A program made the translations under genes and the position numbers. The notes beneath the pieces are model-generated. The model saw only the letters and a program-made list of their open reading frames with translations. It was not told the origin of the DNA and made no database searches. From Cohnella sp. CFH 77786 (lineage in GTDB: Bacteria; Bacillota; Bacilli; Paenibacillales; Paenibacillaceae), in contig NZ_WJIB01000003.1 of the NCBI RefSeq assembly GCF_019400745.1, positions 1 through 64,000 of the forward strand: a DNA stretch of 64,000 bases, written 5' to 3'. Shown here one piece after another: positions 8,240 to 16,205 of this stretch. Each line of letters opens with the position of its first letter. Positions within the stretch are counted from its first letter, which is position 1.

Positions 8240-8345
8240 CTCCCGGAATCATGACGGGTACGAAGCCGGTGGAGCGTCATGATTTGTCCAAAAGGAACGG
8301 AAGACGATGCGGACGAACCGTGACGGGCCCTAGAAAAAGGCAAAC

Positions 8346-8395
8346 GGGCTGTCCCATCATCAAGCCCGATCTCCAGGCTTTTGGCGGGACAGCCC
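8346..8395 (-). terminator. Terminator of the small-gene pair
   Basis: A perfect 10-bp stem (GGGCTGTCCC / GGGACAGCCC) encloses an inner AAGCC/GGCTT hairpin. On the minus strand it is followed by GTTTGCCTTTTTC, placing it just downstream of the gene ending at 8407. Confidence 0.8.
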
Positions 8396-8406
8396 TTGTT
8401 TGCTCA

Positions 8407-8691
8407 TTACCGGTCTTGGCGGTTGTAATGCCGGCGGGGGTGCGTGATCTTGCCCTTGAGCGCTTCGATTTTGTCGCTTTGCGGCACAAGTCGGGGATCG
8501 GTCTCCCCTTCGTGATGATTGTCGAAGCTGAATTCGACGAGCTCCCATTCCGTCGTTCCGAGAACGGGATCTGCGGGAAACACGTTCCCCCGCTGAAGCT
8601 CCAGCTCGCGGCCCCACTCGTTCTTATAGACGCCGTCCACTTCGATCATTTCGCCGGATAACGGCAGCATCCGTTGCTTCTTCTCGCTCAT
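8407..8691 (-). CDS. Conserved small acidic protein of unknown function
   Basis: 94 aa with no membrane segment and no signal peptide. It contains VDGVYKNEWGRELELQRG, FPADPVLGTTEWEL and NHHEGETDPRLVP, and ends in a basic HPRRHYNRQDR tail. I do not recognise a named family; the look is that of a conserved Paenibacillaceae protein. Start ATG at 8691 follows GGGAGGCGGCCGA. It lies 18 bases after the 47-aa gene and both precede a shared terminator, so they form a two-gene unit. Confidence 0.7.
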   Translation of the reverse strand: MSEKKQRMLPLSGEMIEVDGVYKNEWGRELELQRGNVFPADPVLGTTEWELVEFSFDNHHEGETDPRLVPQSDKIEALKGKITHPRRHYNRQDR

Positions 8692-8709
8692 TCGGCCGCC
8701 TCCCTTGCC

Positions 8710-8853
8710 CTATAAACCGTGTTTGGGATAGGCGGCTTTGTCCGCCTTGGACTGCATGCGGCTCGCTCGTTCCTTGCCTTGGCCGGTTCGGTCGGCTTTG
8801 GATTGGGCGGAGCTTGCCTCTTCTTGACCGGCGGATGGCCTTTCACCGGACAT
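8710..8853 (-). CDS. 47-residue hydrophilic small protein
   Basis: ATG at 8853 follows CTGGAGGGACGGTT, a strong ribosome binding site, and the frame runs to TAG at 8710. The product begins MSGERPSAGQEEASSAQSKA and ends KAAYPKHGL. It is rich in Ala, Ser, Lys, Gln and Glu with no hydrophobic segment, and contains QSKAD twice (residues 17-21 and 34-38). That composition resembles small acid-soluble or other spore/stress proteins, but no family is recognised. It is co-directional with and 18 bases upstream of the next small gene. Too short for routine gene calling, so easily missed. Confidence 0.6.
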   Translation of the reverse strand: MSGERPSAGQEEASSAQSKADRTGQGKERASRMQSKADKAAYPKHGL

Positions 8854-9062
8854 AACCGTCCCTCCAGGGCAGCGGACAACGGAACGTCGGCTTGCGTATG
8901 TTGCCCGCGTGAGATATGGGGCTTCGGCGTCCTCGTCGGCTTCACCGACGTGTGACCGTAGCAGGGTTAGGGTGCCACGGTATGGGGCCCGTTATGCCCG
9001 GGATACGTACCGCTTTCGTATCTCCGCGCCACACGTAACCGCTGCGTGCCCCCGCCCAGGGT

Positions 9063-9395
9063 TCAACCCAGCAGTCGCAAACCGCAGGAGGGGCATTCCG
9101 CATGCTCGTGCGTCACGCGCTCGCGGCAGCCGGGGCACTCATCCTCGAACGGCTCATGCGCCGCGCGGGCGGCTGCCGTCGCCGCGGTTTCGCCTTGTGC
9201 CTGCGAAGCTTCGCCCGATTCCGATCCCGGTCTCAGGAAGGACGGCGTGTGGAAAATCGGATCCAGCATCTTCTTGATTTCCTCGTATTTGCCGGAATCG
9301 TCCGACATCGCGCGGACCAAGGCGTACATGCCGCCAAGCAGCAGGACGAGCGCCGTTACCGCGATTCCGTAACCCCACCAAGCGACAGCAGGCAT
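9063..9395 (-). CDS. Membrane-anchored zinc-ribbon protein, function unknown
   Basis: 110 aa. One transmembrane helix at residues 6-28 (WGYGIAVTALVLLLGGMYAL) is followed by a soluble linker rich in Glu, Ala and Gly. The C-terminal zinc ribbon has two CPxC-type knuckles (CPGC at about 88 and CPSC at about 103). The start at 9395 is chosen because GGAGGAGGG lies about eight bases upstream; longer frames run into a repetitive tract. No partner or function can be inferred beyond a membrane-tethered metal-binding module. Confidence 0.65.
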   Translation of the reverse strand: MPAVAWWGYGIAVTALVLLLGGMYALVRAMSDDSGKYEEIKKMLDPIFHTPSFLRPGSESGEASQAQGETAATAAARAAHEPFEDECPGCRERVTHEHAECPSCGLRLLG

Positions 9396-9422
9396 GCCCC
9401 ATGCCCTCCTCCATTTCGACCA

Positions 9423-9676
9423 TTCGGCTTTCCGACGTCTCACCGTCCGATCATCCAACCATCCAACCATCCAACCATTCGGCTTTCCGACGTCTCACCG
9501 TTCGATCATCCAACCATCCAACCATCCAACCGCCCGATCATCCAACCGCCCGATCATCCAATCATCCAACCGCCCGATCATCCAATCAACCAACCATCCA
9601 ACCACCCGATCATCCAACCAACCAACCATCCAACCAACCATCCGATCAACCAACCATCCGATCATCCAAACATCCG
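9423..9676. repeat. Low-complexity CATCCAAC tract (GGTTGGAT on the minus strand)
   Basis: Two 55-bp copies starting at 9423 and 9478, each with TTCGGCTTTCCGACGTCTC followed by several ATCCAACC units, lead into about 150 bases of irregular ATCCAACC, CGCCCGATC and AACCAACC repeats. On the minus strand this reads as many GGTTGG and GGATGG tracts. It fills the gap between the VTT gene and the zinc-ribbon gene and contains their intergenic signals, if any. Confidence 0.85.
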
Positions 9677-9677
9677 G

Positions 9678-10307
9678 TCAACCATCCGCCCCGTAGCGTT
9701 TTTCCAGCTTTTTGCCGCCGTACCACATGACGACCAGAACGGCAACCGCGGCCGCGATCCGCCACGGCTGTTCCGTCATCGCCCGCAGATCGGCCCCGAG
9801 AAAAGACAGCGTGAAAATCATGACCGCCTTGCCCAGCACGATCGCGGTCAGGAACGAAGCGAGCGGCATTTTCGACACCCCCGCGGAGATGTTCACGAGC
9901 GCGGAAGGAGAGAACGGAAAGCAGGACAGCAGGAAAATCGGCGTGAAGCCTTTGCGTTCCATCCAGGTGAAGAACCGCTCCGTTTTCGGGTACCGCCGCC
10001 GGATGCGATCCCCGTATCTGCGGCCGAACCATCGGGCGAGCAGGAACACGAGCAGCGCGCCGAGGCAGGCGCCGATCCAAGAATACAGAAAACCGGCCCA
10101 CAAACCGTAGGCCGACGCGTTGGCGACCACGAACACGACGAGCGGAAGGAAGGGCAGCAACGCCTCCAGCAGCGGCAGCAGAATGCCCGGCAGCGGTCCG
10201 AGCGCGGAATAGCGATCCAGCAGAGCCTGGATGTCTTCCCGGTTGATGTCTTTCAGGTAAGAGGCCATGTCTTCCCAGCGGAAAGCCATCCCATTCTCGA
10301 TCAACAT
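9678..10307 (-). CDS. VTT-domain (TVP38/TMEM64, DedA-superfamily) membrane protein
   Basis: 209 aa with about five to six membrane segments. VTT hallmarks are visible: a re-entrant FLPLVVFVVANASAYGLWAGF, GACLGALLVFLLARWFGRRY, and FFTWMERKGFTPIFLLSCFPFSPSALVNISAG. Family members act in lipid scrambling or membrane homeostasis (YtxB/YdjZ type); the specific role is unknown. The ATG at 10307 has AAGGAG eight bases upstream, so it is preferred over the TTG nine codons earlier. It sits 30 bases after the MFS gene and is probably co-transcribed with it. Confidence 0.85.
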   Translation of the reverse strand: MLIENGMAFRWEDMASYLKDINREDIQALLDRYSALGPLPGILLPLLEALLPFLPLVVFVVANASAYGLWAGFLYSWIGACLGALLVFLLARWFGRRYGDRIRRRYPKTERFFTWMERKGFTPIFLLSCFPFSPSALVNISAGVSKMPLASFLTAIVLGKAVMIFTLSFLGADLRAMTEQPWRIAAAVAVLVVMWYGGKKLEKRYGADG

Positions 10308-10337
10308 AGGCACATCTCCTTCAAGTATGCGCAATTT

Positions 10338-11528
10338 TCAGGAGCTGAGCCGTTTCTCCCCGCGCAGCGAGTGGAATGGGAAGAACACATAGAACAGGCT
10401 GATCAGCATGAACAGCGCCCCTGCCACTCCGACCACCCAGGCTTCGCTGAGCAGCGTCGCGAGCAGCCCGCCCACATAAGGGCCGATGACGCCGCCGAGC
10501 CCTTCCACGGTCGAGAAAACGCCCCATCCCAGCCCTTGCTGGCCCGGAGGCACGTAGGCCGCGAGCAGCGCGTTCCAGGCCGGCAGGACGGCGGCGTAAG
10601 ACGCCCCGAGCACGAACGCCCAGAACAGGGCGAGTCCGTAGGAAGGCTTGAGCGTCAGCAAGTAGAGCACCACGCCGAACATCAGAAAGCCCACGACCAG
10701 AAACCACTTTTTTCCGAAATGGTCGGCCAGCTTGCCCATCGGAATCAGCCCGATCGCCGTGAACGCGCCGCCCACGGTCAGAAGCACCGAATAGTGGGTG
10801 GAGGTGATCCCGAGATCGTTCGAGGCGAACGTCGGCAGGATGGGCAGCAGCATGCCCGCTCCGAGCGTCTGCAGCACCATGCCCGGCAGCAGCACTTTCA
10901 TTTCGCGAAGCCGGGACCCCAGAATCGATAGCTGCCGAATAAACGGAACGCGTTCGATATGCATCTGCCGGCGGGACGACAGGGCGAATGACAGCATCCA
11001 GGCGGCGAGCGATATGGCGGCGAGCATCCAGAAAGCCGCGCCCAGGCTCACGTCAATCACGAGATTGGTGATGACGGGGCCGGTTCCGAGTCCGATGAGC
11101 CAAATGGTATAAAGCACGCCCATCTGCATGCCCCGGCTCTCCTCGCGGACTCGCGTCAGGCATACGATCCAAATGGGAGAAAGCCCGAAGCCGAACAGCC
11201 CGGATGCCGCGATGAACAGCCAGGGCGCGTCGGCGACGCCGATCAGCGCCATGCCGGCGAACGACAGCAGCAAGCTCGCGTTCACGACCGTGCGGATCGG
11301 GAATCGGTCGAGCAAGTAGCCCATAGCCAATTTGACCGCGGTATCCGTGACGAAGCTGGCCGTGATGGCCGCGCCGATGACGTCGAGATCGAGCCCGAGC
11401 CGTTTCGTCCCGTAGAGGGAGAGAAAGCTGATCAAGGCCGCGCCGCGTACGAATTCGACCAGAAATAAGATGAGTACGTAGAGCAACATGTCCGAGCGGA
11501 GCAGCGATTTGGCCGGGGCGATTTTCAT
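10338..11528 (-). CDS. MFS transporter (12 TM, drug/metabolite exporter type)
   Basis: 396 aa with twelve hydrophobic segments. MFS motif A variants appear after TM2 (GYLLDRFPIRTV) and after TM8 (GKLADHFGKKWF); a motif-C-like GLGTGPVITNLV is present. This matches the proton-driven efflux branch, but the substrate cannot be inferred. It is the first gene of a two-gene unit with the VTT protein and has a good promoter at 11589-11617. Confidence 0.85.
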   Translation of the reverse strand: MKIAPAKSLLRSDMLLYVLILFLVEFVRGAALISFLSLYGTKRLGLDLDVIGAAITASFVTDTAVKLAMGYLLDRFPIRTVVNASLLLSFAGMALIGVADAPWLFIAASGLFGFGLSPIWIVCLTRVREESRGMQMGVLYTIWLIGLGTGPVITNLVIDVSLGAAFWMLAAISLAAWMLSFALSSRRQMHIERVPFIRQLSILGSRLREMKVLLPGMVLQTLGAGMLLPILPTFASNDLGITSTHYSVLLTVGGAFTAIGLIPMGKLADHFGKKWFLVVGFLMFGVVLYLLTLKPSYGLALFWAFVLGASYAAVLPAWNALLAAYVPPGQQGLGWGVFSTVEGLGGVIGPYVGGLLATLLSEAWVVGVAGALFMLISLFYVFFPFHSLRGEKRLSS

Positions 11529-11588
11529 GCGGAAACTCCTTTAGTCTCATACGATTCCAGGCGGGATTGCGTTTCGGTAAACCTCTTC

Positions 11589-11617
11589 CATTATAGACAA
11601 TGGACGTGCATTATCCA
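11589..11617 (-). promoter_or_regulatory. Sigma-A promoter of the MFS-VTT unit
   Basis: Minus-strand TTGGAT, a 17-base spacer and a perfect TATAAT, about 60 bases upstream of the MFS start. Confidence 0.65.
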
Positions 11618-11777
11618 AACGCTTCCGGATAGGGTCCCGCCTGATTCGATTCTAACCCGGCCATGTAAATTACAGATAAGGATCGCTTAAAAAAGGCGAT
11701 TTCACGGGAGGGTTCTGAGCCGGGCGCCAGAGTTCATAAGGTGAGATGTACGATGCGTGGAAGAGGAGGAAACGGAA

Positions 11778-12755
11778 GTGGAATACGCGAAGCTGGGCCG
11801 TTCGGGCATGCGGGTGTCGAGGCTGTGTTTGGGGACGATGAATTTCGGCGTGGACACGGAAGAACGCGAGGCGTTCCGCATCCTGGACGCGGCGCTGGAA
11901 TCGGGCATCAATTTTATCGATACCGCGAACGGTTACGGAGGCGAGAGATCGGGACTCACGGAAGAAATTCTCGGCCGGTGGTTCCGCCAGGGCGGCGGAA
12001 GGCGGGAGAGAACCGTGCTGGCTACGAAAGTGTACGGTCATATGCATGATCCGCTCGACGGGCCCAATCGGGAAGCGGGCTTGTCCGCTTACAAAATCCG
12101 ACGCCACCTGGACGGCTCCCTGCGCCGTCTAGGCACCGACCACGTGGAATTGTACATCATGCATCACATCGACCGTAGCGTCGGTTGGGACGAATTGTGG
12201 GAGGCTTTCGATAAGGCCGGGCAGCAAGGCAAAATCGGATATGTCGGCTCAAGCAACTTCGCGGGCTGGGATTTGGCGGCGGCGCAAGGGGAGGCCAAGG
12301 CGCGGGGCATGTTGGGGATCGTGGCGGAGCAGCACAAGTACAATTTGCTGTGCCGGCTGCCGGAGCTTGAGGTGCTGCCCGCCGCGCAAGGCCTCGGCAT
12401 CGGGATCACGGTCTGGGCGCCCCTGGACGCGGGCTTGCTGGGCGGCAACGCGTTGCGTCCGGACGTCGGGCTGCGCAGCGTTCAGCAACGGGATCGCATC
12501 GAGAAGGTGCGCGGCCAGCTTGTCGCTTATTCCAAGCTTTGCGCCGAGCTGGGCGAGCGGGAGGATACCGTCGCCTTGGCATGGCTTCTGCACCGGCCCG
12601 CCGTAACGTCCCCGATTCTCGGCCCCCGGACGCTGGAGCAGTTCGAACGCTGTCTGCGGGCGGTCGAAGTCAAACTCGGAGACGACGTGCTGGCCAAGCT
12701 CGATGAGATTTTCCCGGGTCCGGGAGGGGAAGCGCCCCGGGCATACGCTTGGTAA
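11778..12755 (+). CDS. Aldo/keto reductase
   Basis: 325 aa TIM-barrel oxidoreductase. The catalytic tetrad positions are recognisable: Asp and Tyr in FIDTANGYGGERSGLTEE, Lys in VLATKVYG and His in LYIMHHID. The C-terminal NADPH-binding motif is seen in SPILGPRTLEQF. Such enzymes reduce aldehydes and ketones using NADPH; the substrate is unknown. Start GTG at 11778 follows GAGGAGGA; the open frame begins seven codons earlier but the ribosome binding site would then be inside the gene. Transcribed divergently from the MFS unit and closed by a terminator at 12769. Confidence 0.88.
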   Translation: MEYAKLGRSGMRVSRLCLGTMNFGVDTEEREAFRILDAALESGINFIDTANGYGGERSGLTEEILGRWFRQGGGRRERTVLATKVYGHMHDPLDGPNREAGLSAYKIRRHLDGSLRRLGTDHVELYIMHHIDRSVGWDELWEAFDKAGQQGKIGYVGSSNFAGWDLAAAQGEAKARGMLGIVAEQHKYNLLCRLPELEVLPAAQGLGIGITVWAPLDAGLLGGNALRPDVGLRSVQQRDRIEKVRGQLVAYSKLCAELGEREDTVALAWLLHRPAVTSPILGPRTLEQFERCLRAVEVKLGDDVLAKLDEIFPGPGGEAPRAYAW

Positions 12756-12768
12756 GAGGTGTGCCGCG

Positions 12769-12804
12769 GAAGAGGCGGCTCGGCAACGGGCAGCCTCTTC
12801 TTTT
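12769..12804 (+). terminator. Terminator after the aldo/keto reductase
   Basis: Stem GAAGAGGC / GCCTCTTC with partial inner pairing, followed directly by TTTT. Confidence 0.75.
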
Positions 12805-12897
12805 GTGTTCGTAGGCAAAATTCGACAGCAAAATCGGACAAGCTGGATTATAATGAGAAAGTATGGAAATCCATCTACGGGCAGGGAGAGTTGCGAT

Positions 12898-14091
12898 TTG
12901 AAAAAGGTCCTCGTTCTTTGGTTGTCCTTGATATTGCTTGCGGGATTGGGAGCGGCATCGGCGTCGGCGGCCGCCCCCAAGGAGGGGACGGACGTTCAAG
13001 TGCTGCTGGGTGGCCAACCGGTCGCGTTTCTGCAGGATCCGGTCGTAAGCGGAGACAAGGTTTTCGTGGAGTTCCGCACGTTGTTCGAGAAATTCGGTTA
13101 CTCCATCGACTACGTGAAGCAGACGCGCACGATCAAAGCGACAGCCCCGGGACACCGAATCGAGATGTCGCTGAACGGGGACGTCGCTTTCGTGGACGGG
13201 AAAGTCATAGACAGCAAAGGCGAATGGATGATCGTCGGCGATCGGGCATTGGTCGGAACCGATTTCTTGGCCGCCCTGAGCGGGCGAGCCGTCGACTGGG
13301 ACGAGACGAGCCGGGTCGTCGAGATCGCGGACAGGAAGGCGACTCCGGAACAGGAAGCGGCCGTGCTGCAAGTGTTCGACAAACTGCAATTGGCGGAGGC
13401 GGCAGGCGACAACCAAGGTTTGGCAGCCCTCTTCGCTTCCGACACGCCGCTGGATCTGAAGCAGATGCTGCCCGATTTCAGCAAGATCAGAACCCGGACG
13501 ACCTATTCGGAGAAGAACGTCATTTCCTATTCCGACAACGTAGCCGTGGTCGAAGTGAGAGACCAGACCGTCCGGTTGAGCGGCGCGTATTTCCTGGACA
13601 ATCAGACGCATAGCCGTTATACGCTGCACAAAGACACGGACGGCAATTGGAAAATCTTCAACGTAGAGATGCTGGAAGGGGAAGTCATCAACGCCGAGCG
13701 GCTGTTCGACCTGGCGGTGACCGTGCCGGAAGCCGATAAATCGGCGATTGAAGCCGTTCTGCAGGCGCAGGTCAAGGCGGCCAATGAGGAAAACGTGGAT
13801 GCGACGCTTCAGACGATGACTTTCGGTAGCGAGGACCAGAAGAAGCAAACGGCGGAGTCGCTGAAAGCGATATTCGGGCAAACGGACTCCGCCACGAAGG
13901 TGAACAAGACGGCCATCGTCGAGTTCGAGGCGGGGAAATCGGCCACGCTCGTCATTTCCACGACGGTGGAGGTGAAGGCGGGCGGATCGACCGTGAAGTC
14001 GGAAGTCCTCGTCCAGAATAAGGCGAAGTACGTGAACGGCAAATGGCTGCTGGATCCCGAAACGTTCGTCCTGTCGAACAAACCGCTGTAA
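12898..14091 (+). CDS. Secreted stalk-domain protein with two NTF2-like domains
   Basis: 397 aa. The TTG start at 12898 (GGGAGAG seven bases upstream) gives a textbook signal peptide: KK, a hydrophobic core VLVLWLSLILLAGLG, then ASAAA. Residues about 30-150 form a stalk (copper-amine-oxidase N-terminal-like) domain with the paired VFVEFRTLFEKFGYSIDY and ALVGTDFLAALSGRAVDWDE motifs. Two NTF2-like units follow (about 160-270 and 280-397), each with a helix pair then beta strands such as SRYTLHKDTDGNWKIFNVEM. Such proteins are cell-surface associated and common in Paenibacillaceae; no enzymatic activity is predicted. A TATAAT lies at 12849-12854. Confidence 0.8.
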   Translation: MKKVLVLWLSLILLAGLGAASASAAAPKEGTDVQVLLGGQPVAFLQDPVVSGDKVFVEFRTLFEKFGYSIDYVKQTRTIKATAPGHRIEMSLNGDVAFVDGKVIDSKGEWMIVGDRALVGTDFLAALSGRAVDWDETSRVVEIADRKATPEQEAAVLQVFDKLQLAEAAGDNQGLAALFASDTPLDLKQMLPDFSKIRTRTTYSEKNVISYSDNVAVVEVRDQTVRLSGAYFLDNQTHSRYTLHKDTDGNWKIFNVEMLEGEVINAERLFDLAVTVPEADKSAIEAVLQAQVKAANEENVDATLQTMTFGSEDQKKQTAESLKAIFGQTDSATKVNKTAIVEFEAGKSATLVISTTVEVKAGGSTVKSEVLVQNKAKYVNGKWLLDPETFVLSNKPL

Positions 14092-14102
14092 GAAAAACGA
14101 AA

Positions 14103-14131
14103 CGAAGGCCGTTCCTTTGGGAGCGGCCTTC
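14103..14131 (+). terminator. Hairpin after the stalk-domain gene
   Basis: Stem CGAAGGCCG / CGGCCTTCG with a 12-base loop about 11 bases after the stop. The following CGATTTCG is weakly T-rich. Confidence 0.5.
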
Positions 14132-14203
14132 GCGATTTCGTGCCGTGCCGGCAGGGTACGGGATCAGCGTGCTTTCACGGACTGTCCGTCAGGATTCGGA
14201 GGG

Positions 14204-15472
14204 TCAGACGAGAAATTGAAACAGCAGCGGATCCTTATTCAGTTCGACGAATCTCAGCCCTTTGCGCGTCATGCGGCCGACCAGCGGCTCGTAGTCCTCT
14301 CGGCTCTTGAGCTCGATGCCGACGAGGGCCGGGCCGTTTTCTTTGTTCAGCTTCTTCGTATATTCGAATTGCACGATATCGTCGGTCGGTCCGAGCACGT
14401 CGTCGAGGAATTCCCGCAAGGCGCCCGCGCGTTGCGGGAAGTTGATCATGAAATAATGCTTTAGCCCTTCGTAAATCAGCGAGCGCTCCTTGATTTCCTG
14501 CATACGGTCGACGTCGTTGTTGCCGCCGCTGATGACGCAGACGACGTTCTTGCCCCGCAGGCGCTCGGGATCGACTGCCGACAGCGCGGCGACCGGAAGC
14601 GCGCCTGCGGGTTCGGCCACGATGGCGTGCTCGTTGTAGAGTTCCAGGATCGTCGTGCAAGCGCGGCCCTCCGGCACGAGCAGCACCTCGTCGATCAGTT
14701 CCTTGCCGATGGCGTAGGTAAGATCGCCCACCCGTTTGACCGCGGCGCCGTCGACGAACTTCTCGATCTCGTCCAGCGTCACGACCGAGCCGGCTTCGAG
14801 CGCACGGGTCATGGAAGGCGCGCCCTCCGGCTCCACGCCGATGATATACGTCTCGGGGCTCACTTGCTTCACGTAAGAGGCAATGCCGGCGGCCAGCCCG
14901 CCTCCGCCTACCGACAAGATCAGGATGTCGATCGGCTGAACTCCGGCTTCGAGGATCTCTTTGCCGATCGTGGCGTTGCCGGCGATAATCCGCGGATGGT
15001 CGAACGGATGGACGAACGGCAGCTTTTCCCGATCGGATACCCGGACCGCTTCCGCGTAGGCGTCATCGAAGGTATCTCCCACGAGCCGGGTTTCCACGAA
15101 TTCGCCGCCGAACAGCTTCACCTGGTTCACTTTCTGGCGGGGCGTGGTCGCCGGCATGTAGACGATGCCGGGAATCCCGAGCGCGTGGCAGGAAAACGCG
15201 ACGCCTTGCGCATGGTTGCCGGCGCTGGCGCACACGATGCCGCGGCGGCGCTCCTCTTCGGGCAGGGAGGAGATCAGGTTGTAGGCGCCGCGGATCTTGA
15301 ACGAGCGCACGACCTGGAGGTCCTCCCGTTTCAAGTAGACGTTGCAGCCGTATTTCGCGGACAAGCCCCGATTGGGCTGCAGCGGGGTCGGAACGATGAC
15401 CTCCTGCAGCACGCGGTGGGCATGAAGCACGTCCGCCAGCGGCACCCGGGCCGGGGAGTCGGAAGGAAGCAT
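14204..15472 (-). CDS. ilvA: Threonine deaminase (threonine ammonia-lyase, biosynthetic)
   Basis: 422 aa. A PLP-dependent fold-type II enzyme that converts threonine to 2-oxobutanoate, the first step of isoleucine synthesis. The PLP lysine lies in VVRSFKIRGAYN (about K59), followed by ASAGNHAQGVAFSC and the phosphate-binding SVGGGGLAAGI. The C-terminal 90 residues (HYFMINFPQRAGALREFLDD ...) are a single ACT-like regulatory domain, as in the short B. subtilis-type enzyme. Start ATG at 15472 follows AAAGGATGA. A T-box leader on the same strand upstream indicates control by uncharged isoleucyl-tRNA. Confidence 0.93.
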   Translation of the reverse strand: MLPSDSPARVPLADVLHAHRVLQEVIVPTPLQPNRGLSAKYGCNVYLKREDLQVVRSFKIRGAYNLISSLPEEERRRGIVCASAGNHAQGVAFSCHALGIPGIVYMPATTPRQKVNQVKLFGGEFVETRLVGDTFDDAYAEAVRVSDREKLPFVHPFDHPRIIAGNATIGKEILEAGVQPIDILILSVGGGGLAAGIASYVKQVSPETYIIGVEPEGAPSMTRALEAGSVVTLDEIEKFVDGAAVKRVGDLTYAIGKELIDEVLLVPEGRACTTILELYNEHAIVAEPAGALPVAALSAVDPERLRGKNVVCVISGGNNDVDRMQEIKERSLIYEGLKHYFMINFPQRAGALREFLDDVLGPTDDIVQFEYTKKLNKENGPALVGIELKSREDYEPLVGRMTRKGLRFVELNKDPLLFQFLV

Positions 15473-15758
15473 GGCGATTCATCCTTTCACGTTCGGATAG
15501 AGGTCCGTAATGTGGCTAATCGTTAAGCAGGTTGAAGGTATCGCAGCGCGATGTTGAGGAGTTGCTCGATCCGTCCAGTGGGATATGGTCAAGATAGCCG
15601 GTGGAGTTGCAAGATAATTTCGAGTAATTCGACCGGAAAGGGGCCGACAGCGGCGGTCTAATTCCAATGGTTAAGGCCCTTGTGCGACGGGAGTGGTTGA
15701 AAATGTCGTGCTACTATTGCCTGGCCAACCCCCTCTTTCGAGCATCACCCCGAAAACG

Positions 15759-16130
15759 AAAAAACCGCCCCTATGCGAAGGGACGGATCGAATCCGCGTT
15801 ACCACCCTGATTCCGCGCGCGCATCCGCCCGGATGCAACGCGAGGCACTCCTGACGCGTATAACCTTACGCGTCAGCCCGTAACGGGGGCGCCGTCCGCG
15901 CTTATTCCATCAATCAGGATGAAGAAGATTCGCCATTCATCTCTGATTGATCTCCGGTAAAAACGACATTCTCAGTCCCGGAGGGAAGACGAAGTCGTTT
16001 TTACTTGGATCCGTTTCGGCGCGGCTTCTCGGGGAGGATGCCCGCGGGGTCCGACCGCCGGCTCGCAGCATGCGCCGGCTCTCTGGGGATCGAATGGCCC
16101 GGGGCTTGTTCCCGTCGACGAATTTTTGTT
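15759..16130 (-). promoter_or_regulatory. T-box leader, probably tRNA-Ile responsive
   Basis: Minus strand, 5' to 3': a Stem I region contains the hallmark AGAGAGCCGGC ... GCGAGCCGGC, followed by GGGC-ATC-CTCCCCGAG. The ATC at 16039-16037 sits where the specifier codon is expected. Then come a long stem (GTAAAAACGAC / GTCGTTTTTAC, 16005-15957), a hairpin ATCAATCAG/CTGATTGAT and a hairpin CTGACGCGT/ACGCGTCAG. The conserved T-box AGGGTGGTAACGCGG is at 15808-15794, and the terminator CCGTCCC ... GGGGCGG plus TTTTTT ends at 15759. Uncharged tRNA should stabilise the antiterminator and allow ilvA transcription. The terminator lies 286 bases before the ilvA start. The specifier assignment is an inference. 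Confidence 0.85.
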
Positions 16131-16136
16131 ATATCT

Positions 16137-16165
16137 TTTATACGCCGTTTGCCTTGCAAAGTCAA
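16137..16165 (-). promoter_or_regulatory. Promoter of the T-box/ilvA transcript
   Basis: Minus-strand TTGACT, a 17-base spacer and TATAAA; the expected start site falls at about 16130, just before Stem I. Confidence 0.65.
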
Positions 16166-16205
16166 TGAAGTTCATACCCGCGGCGAGGCCGATTGGAGGG
16201 ATTCC

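Noticed and set aside
9102-10931. Long plus-strand open frame of 609 codons
   Set aside because: It runs antisense through the zinc-ribbon, VTT and MFS genes and the CATCCAAC tract. Its product is low-complexity Pro/Arg/His/Gln sequence and it lacks a ribosome binding site; it is an antisense shadow in GC-rich DNA.
15479-15667. 62-codon minus-strand frame upstream of ilvA as a leader peptide
   Set aside because: No ribosome binding site and no run of isoleucine codons; control is explained by the T-box.
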